Source: Eupeodes corollae
Lineage: Eukaryota; Arthropoda; Insecta; Diptera; Syrphidae
Assembly: GCF_945859685.1 (NCBI RefSeq)
Contig: NC_079148.1
Location: 44,465,946 to 44,529,945 of the forward strand
Direction: 5' to 3'
Length of the DNA stretch: 64,000 nt
Shown: piece by piece, positions 10,928 through 22,170 of the stretch
Layout: each line of letters starts with the position of its first letter
How positions within the stretch are numbered: the first letter of the stretch is position 1
The notes under the pieces: generated by a model
The model's database searches: none
What the model was told of the DNA's origin: nothing
Seen by the model: only the letters and a program-made list of their open reading frames with translations
Program-made: the position numbers and the translations under genes

Positions 10928-12610
10928 TAATTAACTTCCCATAGGAAGTTATTGTAATGGGTCGGATTAGTCTAATTGAAAATTTTGACATTTCTCGACG
11001 TTTCAAGGTCCCTCGGGTCGAAATAAAAGTTTTTTAGAAAGATGTATGTAGTACCCGTAGCATGATGGTTACTGCGTTGGACTGTCATGCAAGGGGTCTT
11101 CAATCCCTGCCTGTGCCACCTTAATTTAAAAAAATTAATTTTCGCGGGTACTGCCTCTTGCGAGGAATTGACAAATCCTTCAAGAGTAATTCTTGTCATG
11201 AAAAAGTGCTTTCTCAAACTAGTCGTTCGGATTCGGCCTAAAAAATTGTAGGTCCCTTCCATTCCTGACAACAGTACTCTCACACAGGAATGGTTGAGAG
11301 TTGTAAGTCACTAGGCCCTGGTTCACAACGGACTGTGCGTGACTACGTACGTTCGCGACGTTTCGTTTTTTCGGCCGTCCATAAATCAAGGACCAGAACA
11401 GATATCGACTTCAAATAACTTTGCTTAAACAGATAATAATGCAGAAAGGGCTCTCAAGAAAATTGCTAGGGTGCTTTTTTTACAATAGCAGTTTAAAAAA
11501 AAAGGTGAACATTTTGGTTAACCCTAAATATACCACGAACTTGACTTGAATTAAATTTTATATAATATACTGTAACATGATACCAACCCAGTATATTTTT
11601 GGAAAAAAATCCAGTTAAAAAAACTGAAAAAAATTGTCACCTCGGAAATTTTACGAATAAGAAATGATTTCATCTCCAAAACAATTTTGCGCAACGAAAA
11701 ATTATGTCTTTAACATTTGGTAAAATTGCGACAAAAATCGAATTGACATTTTTTTTAATAAACAGACATAGGAGCTTTGATATAATATAATCTTTTAAAA
11801 AATATTGTTCACAACATTCAGTAAAATTATGAGAAAAATAGAATTGACCGTTTTTTTTACAAAAAATAAAAACTTAAAAGAACATTTAACAAAAGTTGGT
11901 AAAAACTGATTTTTGACACAAATAATGTTTCAAACATTTGAGATTATGGCTACCAACTAATTTTTGCGTATAAGAACTATTGTTTTCAATATTCGAAAAA
12001 ACTTGGAGAAAATTGAATTGAAAATTTATTTTTATAAAAAATAGAAACCTAAAAAAATAAAACTTGGAAAAGTTGATTTTCGACTCAAATGTCATTTTAA
12101 AGCCTTAAGATATTAGCTTTAAACTTCTTTTATCTTTAAAAAAATATTGTTTTTAATATTCGGAAAAATTCGGAGAAAAATTGAATTCACAGTTTCTTTT
12201 ACAAAAAAATTAAACCTGAAAAAAAAGACTGAAACTGGGTAAAAATTTCCTTTCGACTCTTTTTTTTCCAAAATTAAAAATATTTTCTTCCAACTTTTTT
12301 TATTTTACAGAAAATATTGTTTTTGATATTCAGTACTTTTTATATTAAAATCCAACTGTCGGTTTTTTCATAAAAATAAAATCTAAAAAAAATAGTACTG
12401 TAAATTGATCTTTGGCTGTGATACGAGTATCTCTCAATATCTTCATCCAATTTGTAAAAATTTAAGAAGTGCTACAAAATTGGTAAACATTTCTTTTCAA
12501 CTAAAATTCTGTGTAACAAAACTAGATTTTCAAACTAACTTATTTCTTTATATGAAAAATATTCTTGGTAATTTTAAAATTTTTAAGTATATTTCAACTG
12601 CTATGACAAA
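10928..12610 (+). repeat. Family R repeat R3, interrupted by a SINE
   Basis: Starts with the family hairpin AACTTCC-CATA-GGAAGTT (10933-10950) and the ATTGTAATGGGTCGGAT block. It is interrupted at about 11048-11338 by a tRNA-like SINE and resumes with ACGTACGTTCGCGACG. Minisatellite units follow to about 12395. The 3' side differs from R2: instead of the GGGATGGGAAGTTATCAG end it continues through CATCCAATTTGTAAAAATTTAAG and CTAGATTTTCAAA, a variant also present in copy R5. Confidence 0.75.
11048..11338 (+). mobile_element. tRNA-like SINE, near full length (SINE1)
   Basis: The head (GTACCCGTAGCATGATGG ... GGACTGTCATGC ... GTCTTCAATCCC) has the layout of a tRNA gene. An A-box-like TAGCATGATGG lies near 11058 and a degenerate B-box-like stretch near 11096, about 35 bases downstream. 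The body reads GCGAGGAATTGACAAATCC, GTCATGAAAAAG and TTCGGATTCGGCC. The 3' end, AGGCCCTGGTTCACAACGGACTGT, is nearly identical to the 3' end of the LINE at 12728-13350. It is inserted in repeat R3. No clean TSD is visible because the R3 flank is itself repetitive. Confidence 0.82.
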
Positions 12611-12727
12611 TCTTACAAATATGATATGTCTATTTAAAGTTGCTAAATACAACCAAATACGGTTTTTTTCATTCTAAGTAAAAACACAACATAACCCTTA
12701 ATATTCTAATCAATAACATCCGTCAAC

Positions 12728-13350
12728 AACCTAATAGGTCCTTATCAGTGTGGTTTTAGACCAGGAAAGTCCACAGATGATCAAATATTCACATTACGGC
12801 AGATCCTGGAAAAACTCAAGAACACCAAATCGACACCCACCATCTTTTTATCGATTTCAAGGCCGCATATGACAACATCTACAGGGACGTGCTGTATAGA
12901 TCCATGTCTAGTTTGGCATCCCTGCCAAACTCATCCGTTTTTGCAGGATGACCATGGAGAATTCATGCTGCTCCATAAAGGTTGGAAACAACTTAGCAGA
13001 ACCTTTCGATGTCAAAAAAGGTTTAAGACAAAGTAATGCGCTGATGCGCTACAGCGATGTAGACTTAGCCAGAAGAGTAAAAGTCCAAAGACTAAGATGG
13101 CTGGGTCACGTAGAGCGCATGGAAACCAATGCTCCGGCGCGGAAAGTCTTCGAATCCGCACCCACAGGAAAGCGCAGTAGAGGATGACCGCGGATCAGGT
13201 GGCGCGCACAAGTGGAAGGTGACCTCACCCAACTTGGAGCGCGAAACTGGAGACATCTAGCTAGGGACCGAGCTAGATGGAGAAGTTTGTTGGGTGAGGC
13301 CCTAGTTCACACAGGACTGTAGCGCCACCTTAAGTAAGTAAGTAAGTAAC
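12728..13350 (+). pseudogene. LINE family F, deleted copy with (TAAG)n tail
   Basis: The start reads PYQCGFRPGKSTDDQ (RT fingers), then the motif A region (LFIDFKAAYDNIYRD, about 12843-12890). The next RT block (RMTMENSCCSIKVGNN, about 12940-12990) is followed by a jump from the KKGLRQ motif B region (about 13015-13035) straight into a C-terminal region (RVKVQRLRWLGHVERM, about 13075-13120, and RSRG-PRIRWRAQVE). The catalytic YADD segment is gone. The 3' UTR ends AGGCCCTAGTTCACACAGGACTGTAGCGCCACC and a (TAAG)n tail (13331-13350). The clade is uncertain, RTE-like in style. It is the likely mobilising partner of the tRNA-like SINE because their 3' ends match. Confidence 0.8.
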
Positions 13351-16300
13351 ATCTGTTTTAGTTTCTATATAATCCCATTAGTTATGATTTTAGGTAGAGT
13401 TTTGAGAAATCTTGCATTTAACGTTTTAGTGGTTTTGAGAAGTTCGATTTCGAGTTAATTTTCAATGCTGATTTCGAATCCGAACTTTCATTTTAACTTT
13501 GTACATATCTTCTTAAATTTAAAAAAATCCCGCTTTCAACTTTATTTTCCTATTTTCTAAGACTTAATGTTGTTACCTTGTATGAAAGACTACAACAACA
13601 AAAAGTACTTAACAGTGGTTGCCTTTTTTTCAACCTTCTTTTAAGGTTTATTTGAGAGAAATGAAGTCTTACAGCTTGTGAAGATTTTTAGATAATTTTA
13701 TAAAATACTATAAATAATTCAACTGAATTTTGAAGAAAGTTTTTATAGATTTTTAAAACTATTATAATCTTACTAAAGAACAAATTTCTTCGTTAATTAA
13801 GGTATCTGCAAAATATCTCAACAACCTTATGTGTTTAAATTAATTTTAGAACACAATTTGGGTTCAGGCCATCAAAACCATCGAAAATGTGACATTTGCT
13901 TGCCAGGAACCAAACATTTTTGACAGCAGTATTATTTTGGCTTCCAAATTAGGCTAAGTGAAGGAGATCATAGCTTGATTTCAAAGACCCGCGCTATTGC
14001 CATTGACTCGCAAAGAAACCGAATTTTCTTGTTGGTCAAGTCTTTTACTCTTCACCAAAGTTCAACCTTTAAAAAATTATCAACTATTTTTAATTAGAAA
14101 ACCTGGAACAAACATTTCTTTTACTTTTGAAAACCTTCATAGGTGTCCGCAGGTTGGGCCATATATAAAATTCTAGACAAAAATGCTTTTAATCAAAAAT
14201 AAAATTCACTTGTTTCCCACGAAAACTTTGATCAGTTTCTTTTCTTCAATCATTTAAAAGTGATTCCTTTTTGTCAAGCCATTCTTACAAATAGAAAAAG
14301 GAAATAAAAGCTTTAAGCCATGCCAAGAAATAAATTCCTTTAACTCACTAAAATAGCTTACGAAAGAATTTCACACTTGGATGAGCTGGATATTCCATCA
14401 TTTTTCAATTTAGGTATAACTTTTTTACCTGCTATAAAACGCTACCTGGTGAAAAATCAGCGTCCATATTATATTGCTCAATTTTTTCATTTAATTTTCT
14501 GTTCTCATTTCATATTTCTTTTTATTTTTTATTGCATATCGTTTGAAATTATTTTTTTTCTTACATCGAACCAAGAAGGATCATGAATCAGGATGTGATG
14601 TATCTTTGGATTTTTGCACTTTTATTTTTTACTCCTTAAACATTACGCTCGAGGGGGGGGGGTTTACCTACCCATTCCACAACCTTATCTTTTGGCAGGA
14701 AATGTGAGGGCAAAAAGTTGAACTTAAATTTTCCACATCGTCAACACCAGGACCATCATCAGCCAAACAGGAGCACGCTATAGGTGCACGGGTACCGGTA
14801 TATATTATATGTAGTGGAGGGTGATGTATAAGGGATGTTAACATAAAAATTTAATTTTGAAATAATATTCACACTTCAAATATAGCTGACACTTATAGCA
14901 CTTTCCGATGCTGATTTTGGATGAGGAAGTTTTAATGGGATGCGATATGGTCTTCCGTATTTTTTGTGGTGTAAAATTATATTTGTTTGGGTTTAGGAAA
15001 TCATGTGCTTGGTTAGGGACTCAATTTGTAATGCAAATTCTTAAATTAAACATATATTAGAAAGTCTGTATCTGAAGTTTAGTACTATTCGATTAAAATT
15101 ATTAAGAACATATTTAATTAATAGGTCTCAACGTCAAAGTTCCTAAAAGTCTTCACATTTAATAAATTACTTTGTACATAAGATGAGTTTTTATTTTCAT
15201 TTTGGGAAATCACAAATTAAAAACATTCTTAACCAAACTTCGTCCTTTCCATCATTTCGATTGAATTTTTGATTTTTTTACCAAAATCTAATGACTGTCT
15301 TTTATTTTAGTAAGTTCCCAGACTTTCAAATAAAATTGAATGTTGTGTCTTATTTTCTTCTTTCATGAATTAAAATTATTCTTCTTGTTCCTGACAAAAT
15401 TAAAGAAATGAATTATAGTGTTCTCATTAAAAATAAATTGAAAGATTATGCTCTGCCCAACACAAGTTTCTACTTAACCGTGTTTTACTTCCTCCCCAAC
15501 TCTTTTGAACATTACATTAAAACAGCAAAATCGAGGGAGTAAAACAATATTGTAAAATGAATTAATTTAATCTTCTGACATTGAAATGACATTACGAAAG
15601 GAGGATTAAGTTGTTTAACTTTTATTTTAATGTCAAAGCTGTATGAAGGATTAAAAGAATGATGGCATTGCATTAGTTTTGCTCTTAAGAATATTTTCAA
15701 TTTATTTTCATCGTTTAAAAAAGAAAAGATGAGGTTTATTTAAAATTTAATCAAAAATGAAATTAATATAAATGGTTATTTATTTCACGTGAATTTGTTC
15801 CATGATAAATTTCCACTATTAACTTAAATATAGTCTTTGGGGAAAAAGACTTCAACATCCCATTTCTTAAAAATGACGGAACTTTTCCGGTATGTAAAAA
15901 AAAATATTATTTTAGAAGTTCCATTGATAAAGTCTTTTAAAAAAGGTATTGATATATTTTAAATTCACTGCAGAAATATTTTTGTAGTTTTGGTAAAAAT
16001 CCAGTTTTGTCGATTTCTCTTCGATCTTTTTTGTAAAGACTTAGGTCTTGAAGTTTTGAAAGTTTGGTTTACACAACAACTCAACAGTCTTTGCTGATTG
16101 GGTTCTTGAAATGGAACGTACTTTCATCAACAAATAATCCCAATTTCCCTTCGGAAGTTTAACGAACAAGCAGACTTTGGGAATGAGAAAAATGAAGAAC
16201 AATTGTTGAAAAGCCTCTCCATCCTCAACGTTACACAGTTAAGAGAGGTTTTTGGGCAGTCAATGTGATTGGCCACTACATATTCGAAATTATTAATTAT

Positions 16301-16599
16301 TTATAATTGATATAGATTTTGTGTTGAATTTTTCTAAAAGACTTTATTCTTTTCAGATACCGATATTTCTTGATTAAGAAATATACTTGCTGAATTAGTG
16401 TATTTTTAAAACATTTTATAAGCCATTTAATTTCTCAAAAAACTTAAATTTTTTGATATTCTTTATTGAAAATCTTTAAAGCTGTTTTTAAATTAGTTTT
16501 CATACGGGGTTTCACTTAAAGGATAATTCAAAATAAATATGGTAATAAGAATATTCATGGCCCTTCAGATTCTGGTCACTTGTCTATTCAGAATCATAA
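13351..16599. other. No gene seen, about 3.2 kb
   Basis: AT-rich sequence. A QFGFRPS reading at about 13856-13876 resembles an RT finger motif, but nothing supports it downstream. A short G-run lies at about 14652-14661. No repeat shared with the rest of the window and no domain were recognised. Confidence 0.5.
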
Positions 16600-16919
16600 G
16601 ATAGATAGATAGATTTTATTTCGCAAAAAAATAATTTAAAAGTGGTGTAACCGCACATTTTACAATTCAGAGATTTGATTAAACTTATCTTACATCTGAA
16701 ACATTATCTTGTTTTTATTTGAAAAATTCATTTGGGTAATAGTTTATTTGAAGGAAAATGCTTATAAGAAAAACCTTCAATTTAAGTTCAAGAAAAAAAA
16801 ATTAATAATAATAATAATAAATAAAATGACTAGATTGCAATGAGTTAAGAAAACAACATTTCAACAGTAGTTGATATAATTAAATGAAAATAAATATGTA
16901 ATAAATACAAACTAAATAA

Positions 16920-17013
16920 AATAATAAATAAATTAATAAATTAACAAATTAATATATAAATAAATGAATAATCAAATAAATATAATAAATAAATAAATAA
17001 ATAAATAAATATA

Positions 17014-17064
<51 letters not shown>

Positions 17065-17200
17065 ATGAATAAATTAATAAATAAATAAATACATATGTAT
17101 GTATAAAGAAATAAATAAGTAAATCAATAAATAAGAAAATAAATAAGTAATTTGGTACAAATAGGTACAAAACAAGTAAATTAATAAATAAATAAGTGTT
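16920..17200. repeat. (TAAA)n microsatellite inside the jockey 3' UTR
   Basis: Nearly pure AAAT tetranucleotide array at about 16984-17064, with interrupted flanks on both sides. On the element's own strand it reads (TTTA)n and lies between the ORF2 stop and the (TATC)n terminal tail. Confidence 0.9.
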
Positions 17201-17306
17201 TGCTGGAACAATTAAATTTAATAACAAATAAATAACAAATCAGTTGATAAATTAACAAGTAAATAGATGGATATGTAAAATGTAGAACAAGAAGAACAAA
17301 TATTTA

Positions 17307-19985
17307 TCACAGTTGGTTAATGAGTGGGTTTTCGGATATATCACAGCTATAATCAAATTTATTGGCGAGCTTCTGAATTCGTTCAGAAATCCACTCAACA
17401 TTCGCTCTTTGGTGGAGATCTATAGTTGAATGACGCCAGGGTAGATTCAGCATCATTTTTAACAATTTATTTTGTGATACCTGGAGTTTTTTTATGTGAC
17501 AGGAAGCTGCCTTTCCCCATACAGGACTTCCATAGAGCAATATTGCTTGGAAGATAACCTTGAATATTATGATTTTATTATCATTAGTGAGAGTAGAATT
17601 GCGGTTGATAAATGGATATAGCAGTTTAATAGCTATGCCTATTTTCTTCAAAGTGCTGTTTATATGGTCACTAAATGTTAGTTTAGTGTCGAGGTGTATC
17701 CCTAAATATTTGACGGATCTTTCCCAAGCTATATCTTTTCCATTAATTTTAAGTTGGCTACTGGGAAGATAACAAGACTTTCTATTTCGTGTGAAAAAGA
17801 TAGCTTGAAATTTCTCATCATTCAATTTAATTTTCCATTTATTACAATAATTATGCAATATTTCAACGGCCCGACTTAGGCTCCTCTCAATATTGAGAGC
17901 GAGCTTGTCTGAGCAAAATATTGCTGCGTCATCAGCAAAAATAGCTGATTCACATTGCGGGATTTTTGGGAAATCCGAGGTGTATAGATTGTACAAGGAT
18001 GGGCCAAGCACGGAACCTTGTGGAACACCAAAATTGAAGTTCACCAATAATGAAACACCACCGTCAACAAAAACACTAAAACATCGACCGGACAAGAAGC
18101 TTTGAACTATTTTACATAAATATAGCGGAATTTTAAATGTTAACATTTTATAAATAATTCCTTTATGCCACACAGAATCAAAGGCCTTTTCTATGTCTAA
18201 TAAGACCATACCTGTTGATTTACTTTGAGCACGGTTGCGTTTAACATGATTGCAAATTCTTTTGACCTGGTGGGAAGTGCTATGAAACGTTCTAAAACCA
18301 AATTGTTGATCTGGAAATATTTTTTTGTTATACACCACTTTTAAGATTTTTTCTTTTAAAACTTTCTCATAAACTTTGCTTATGCTACTTAACAAACTTA
18401 TTGGCCTATAGCCACCAGCATTGTCAGAAGCTTTTCCACCTTTGGAAATAGGTACAATTTTAGCAATTTTCCAAGTGGCTGGAAAGTATTGCAATTTTAA
18501 ACATGCGTTTATAATAAAAGTGAGATATTTTACACCAGTTATTGGAAGATGTTTTAAATAAACATTTTTTATTTGGTCTAACCCTCCCGTTTTTTTAACT
18601 TTAAGCCTTTTGATAACACTTTTTATATCTTCAACGCCAACGAATGCGTAAGAAGGTTTTAATTCTTGGGAAGCATCAAACTTTTCAATTGATTCTTCCA
18701 CTAGAATTTCCGTTTCCCTGTCTCCTAGATTTTGAGAAACCAAGTGGTTTGTTGAGAATTGCCTTGCAAACAAATTCGCTTTATCTACATTTGTGCAAAT
18801 TGTTTGTCCAGAGTCTTTCAAAAATGGAATATTTCTATTTTTGTTTTTGATTATTTTCACTATGTTCCAAAAAGGTTTTCCGTTTTTATCAAGAACGCTT
18901 AATTTCTTATTCCATTCTTCGTTGCGAGATTTTAAAATTTCATTAGAAATTAGCTGGTTGAAATGAGAAACCATGTTTTGGTAAAAGGGTTGGCGATACT
19001 TTTGCCAACTTCTCCTATGAATATTTCTCATCTTAATGAGATCTAAAACATGAACAGGAAGTTTTGTGTTAGTGTGGTCATCTTTTTTGATTATCTTTGG
19101 TACACTTTTATCAACAGAAGACAAAATAGCTTGTGTAAAATCATGAACAATGCAGTCTACATCATTAATACATGAAATGTTTTCAAGATCGGTGTATATG
19201 TTTTGAAGATTCATTTTCAGACTTGTTTGAAAAAACTTCCAATTTGCTTTATTAATTTGTTGTATGTATTGCACTTTTTTCTCTCCCGACCAAGGAAGTC
19301 GACAAAAAACATTGTTATGATCAGAACTCAAAGCACTAACAGTAATTGGTTGGGATATTAGACTAGGCACATTCGTAATAAATAAATCAAGAACGGACGG
19401 TGAACCACAACAACTGGCGGTTAAATACGTAGGACTAGGAGGGAATAATATATTTATTGGTAAGACAAGAGACAGATTTGCTAATAAGTTACCCCATGCA
19501 TTTGCTCGAATACAACCCCAATCCTTGTGACGACAATTAAAATCGCCACCAAGTAAATACTCTCCATTTATAGCGAACAATTGATTGAAATCACGTTTGA
19601 GCACTTTTCGTTTTGAATCCGATGAAGATCCTCCAGGAAAGTAGACACAATAAACCTTAATTTCTTTACTATTCATAAGCCTAACAGATATACCTATATT
19701 CTCCACAGATCGAGTTTTTATAGTAGGTAAGAGCGAGTGTTGGATTTATTTCCTAATCAGAATTGCAACTCCACCACCCTTCAGATCAGTTCTATCTACA
19801 CGATAGCACTTGTAGTCAGAAGAGGGTAGTCTTACTTCACTTGTTAGCCAAGTTTCAGTTATTAAAGCAATGTCAACTTTGTTGCTATTTAAAAAATTTA
19901 AAAATTCAAAATATTTGTTCCGTATTCCCCTAGCATTCCAGGTAATTACATTTATATTATTGTTTAATATATTACTTATCATCAT
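17307..19985 (-). pseudogene. Jockey ORF2: endonuclease-reverse transcriptase, one stop
   Basis: An 892-codon frame starting MMISNILNN at 19985. An AP-type endonuclease domain comes first: TWNARGI near residue 16, the catalytic Glu in ITETWL near 42, GGDFN near 146 and SSDH near 218. The reverse transcriptase follows, with LLDIEKAFDS (motif A) near residue 596, GVPQGS (motif B) near 652, FADDAAIF (motif C, both Asp intact) near 683, and the thumb LLYGSPVWGKA downstream. The only lesion I find is a TAA at 19746-19748 (about codon 80), with the frame unchanged on both sides. The frame start overlaps the end of ORF1 by 14 bases. The protein would nick DNA and prime cDNA synthesis at the target. 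GGLDQ replaces the more usual PGLDG in the RT finger region. Confidence 0.93.
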
Positions 19986-21040
19986 TAGAATAAAGAAATT
20001 TAGTAGCTAAATGTGCGATTACATTGAATTGTTCTATCTTACTCTTACATACAGATAAATTTGTTATCATTTCCATACAGAGAGCATTAAGCTCTTCGAT
20101 TGAAAATAAAGGTGAGTTGTTGTTGGTGTTGATGGATGTGTTGATGTTAGAAGAGTTGTTGTAGACAGCTGATGGTGTGTCTGCTGTGGCAGCGCGTGTG
20201 CTATTGTTTACCCATATATTATTTGTTGTTGGATTCAGATTACTGGAACTAGCTAAACCTCTGTTTTGAGCAATTATATTTTTTCGTTGCACTTGGGGCG
20301 TAGGCAATGATGGGAAATCGGTCATTGAACCATATGAAACTGGTTTTTGCGCTGAAGCTTGCGTAAGTGCAGCGAACGAAGTTCTCTGTCGATAGTTTGG
20401 TTTACTATGTAAAGATTTTTTTTTCCTTAATTTGTAAATACATTGCTCTACTCGAACAGGTTGAATCGGTGGCTTTGTGATTGCCGTTGCAGTTGGCACA
20501 TTTGTGTATATTGGAGTTATCACAGTCTACTGTTTTGCGTGACCCGGCACAGATCGCACAATAAGTTTTGATGTGGCAATTTCGTTCGCCGTGGCCAAAC
20601 ATTTGGCAGTTGTGACATTGGGTCAGCTTGCCCTTTAGTCTTCTTTGATAATTCCAATTCACTTGAGTGTGAAGAATTAAACTATGGTTTTTCTTTAGAT
20701 CAATTCATTTAATTGATCCATTTTCAAAAGAAACAAGATAAAAAGTGTCACTATAGTGTTCAAAGTTTTTATTTATTTTTTTGACTTCAACGCACTTTAG
20801 TTCACGTCTTATGAGTTCATTTTTAACATCAATTGCTTCTAAATCTCCCAAACCATAGAGAACAACTTTGAAGGCTTTTGCACTTTTCAAATCGTGGGAG
20901 AAGAATTGACAATTTTCACTATTGAGATGCTGTTTAACAGCATTAAATGATTCTATAGATTCACAAATGATTTTTATGCCAATAGATAGCTGCTTAATAG
21001 AATAATTAGATATTTTATTGTTTTTCATTAATGCATGCAC
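19972..21040 (-). pseudogene. Jockey ORF1 (gag-like, zinc knuckles), N-terminus missing
   Basis: Nucleic-acid-binding gag-like protein. The first part (21040 down) has the FKVVLYGLGDLEAIDV region typical of insect LINE gag proteins. Zinc knuckles follow at about 20490-20625: CHNCQMFGHGERNC, then CAIC ... C, and CANCNGNHKATDSTC. The C-terminal part is Asn/Thr/Ser-rich and ends NDDK at 19972. Two lesions: a TGA at 20705-20707, and a frame change within a run of nine A (T9 at 20416-20424 on the plus strand). No in-frame ATG or full N-terminus precedes 21040 because a stop lies just upstream. Confidence 0.85.
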
Positions 21041-21298
21041 ATAATAATAATGTACGAATTTTGTTTATCCAAGGAAAGTTGTCTGCCCTCGGATTCAGGC
21101 GATCGATCGCGTTTGGAAATGGTGATTACGTTTAGATGGGAACTTATAAGAGAGAATACGTTGTGCGCTGTCGAAAGCTCCGAATAAACTGTTCAGAATT
21201 ATAAATGTTTTCTCATAACGTTTTTATAATAAGATTTTGAAAAACACTTACTTTTTGTCGGTTGTTTTACTCACCCTGTATACAAAAAATTTTTACTT

Positions 21299-22170
21299 GC
21301 GACATATAGGAACTATATGGCAAGTTTTGCATTCGTGCAAAATTTCGAACTCGAGATTTTAATCAAACATGATATTACGATGGTAGACAAGTCGAAAAAA
21401 GTGGGTCCCGCGATTCCGTCCGGTCGGTTTTGTCTGTCTGTCCACGCTCCTACTGCCTAAACCATTGGGTCGATTGAGTTCAAACTTGAAAGTTAAGGTT
21501 TTGAGCAGATTCGCGTTAGGCGTTTTTTTCATTTTTTTTTTAAGATCAAAACTAACAGTGGCCCCCATACAATTTTTTTGGTCAAAAACCGGAAATTCGA
21601 ATTTTCTCAAAAACAAACCGATAGATTTTTTTTTAATTTTCTCTAAAATTTTATTTTTTAACTTGGCTTCTTTTTATAAGAAAACCATATTTTTGTATTG
21701 CTCAGGAAAGGTACCGCTCATAGAACCGTTATTTTGTTTTTTAATTTTCTCAGCAAATTATGAACTGATTTTAATAATTTTTTTTCTGAATAAGCTCCTA
21801 TATTGCCTGAACAATATTTGATTAACAAAAATGCAATTTTTAATTGTTTGGATTTTTTAAAAAATATTGAATTTTTATTTTTCAAAACTCTATATCTCAA
21901 AAACGGGTCAACAATTTTTTACGAAATTCAAACTTAAGACGTATAATTACAATCGCTAAACAACTGCATACCAAAAATATTTTTAGAACAAAATTGGAAA
22001 ATTTTATATATAAAAAATTAATTTAAAAAAAAACCGCTCTAACGATTTTCAAAATAAAAATTTGAAAAATCGACGGTTTTTTTATTTATAAAATGGCATT
22101 TAAATTTTTGAAGACAAACTTATTTTTCAGGTAAAATTTTGAATCTTAAAATATAATTTTTTCAATTATT
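21299..22170 (+). repeat. Family B repeat, longest copy B1
   Basis: Non-coding, about 0.87 kb. The 5' end carries a perfect stem CATATAG-GAA-CTATATG (21303-21319), then GCAAGTTTTGCATTCGTGCA, GATGGTAGACAAGTCGAAAA, a TCTGTCTGTC tract and GGTCGATTGAGTTCAAACTT. The rest is AT-rich, including CATAGAACCGTTATTTTG. Other copies or parts lie at 23390-23475, 26565-26790, 30601-30825 plus 32050-32160, and 47277-47577 plus 50345-50787. Confidence 0.8.

Larger units (their letters stand above)
16600..21191 (-). mobile_element. Jockey-type LINE, nearly complete, 4.6 kb
   Basis: Minus-strand element with a 5' UTR (21191 down to about 21050) beginning CAGTTTATTCGGAGC, which is typical of jockey starts. ORF1 and ORF2 follow, then a 3' UTR containing a TTTA microsatellite. 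The 3' terminus is GAAATAAAATC with a short (TATC)n tail (16600-16620). TTCAGAAT(C/T)ATAA flanks it at 16587-16599 and 21192-21204, a 13-bp TSD with one mismatch. The part of ORF1 expected upstream of 21040 is missing, so the copy seems to carry an internal deletion just after the 5' UTR. It is the least decayed coding element in the window. Confidence 0.85.

Noticed and set aside
11048..11125. A functional tRNA gene at the SINE head
   Set aside because: The acceptor and anticodon stems do not pair convincingly and the B-box is degenerate. The same head is shared by the second SINE copy at 50788.
13856..13900. QFGFRPS reading, like a reverse transcriptase finger motif
   Set aside because: No motif A, B or C follows in any frame, and a seven-residue match in AT-rich DNA is too little.
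16949..17227. Hydrophobic open frame (FIYLFI-type repeats) resembling a membrane protein
   Set aside because: It is a reading of the (TAAA)n array in the jockey 3' UTR.
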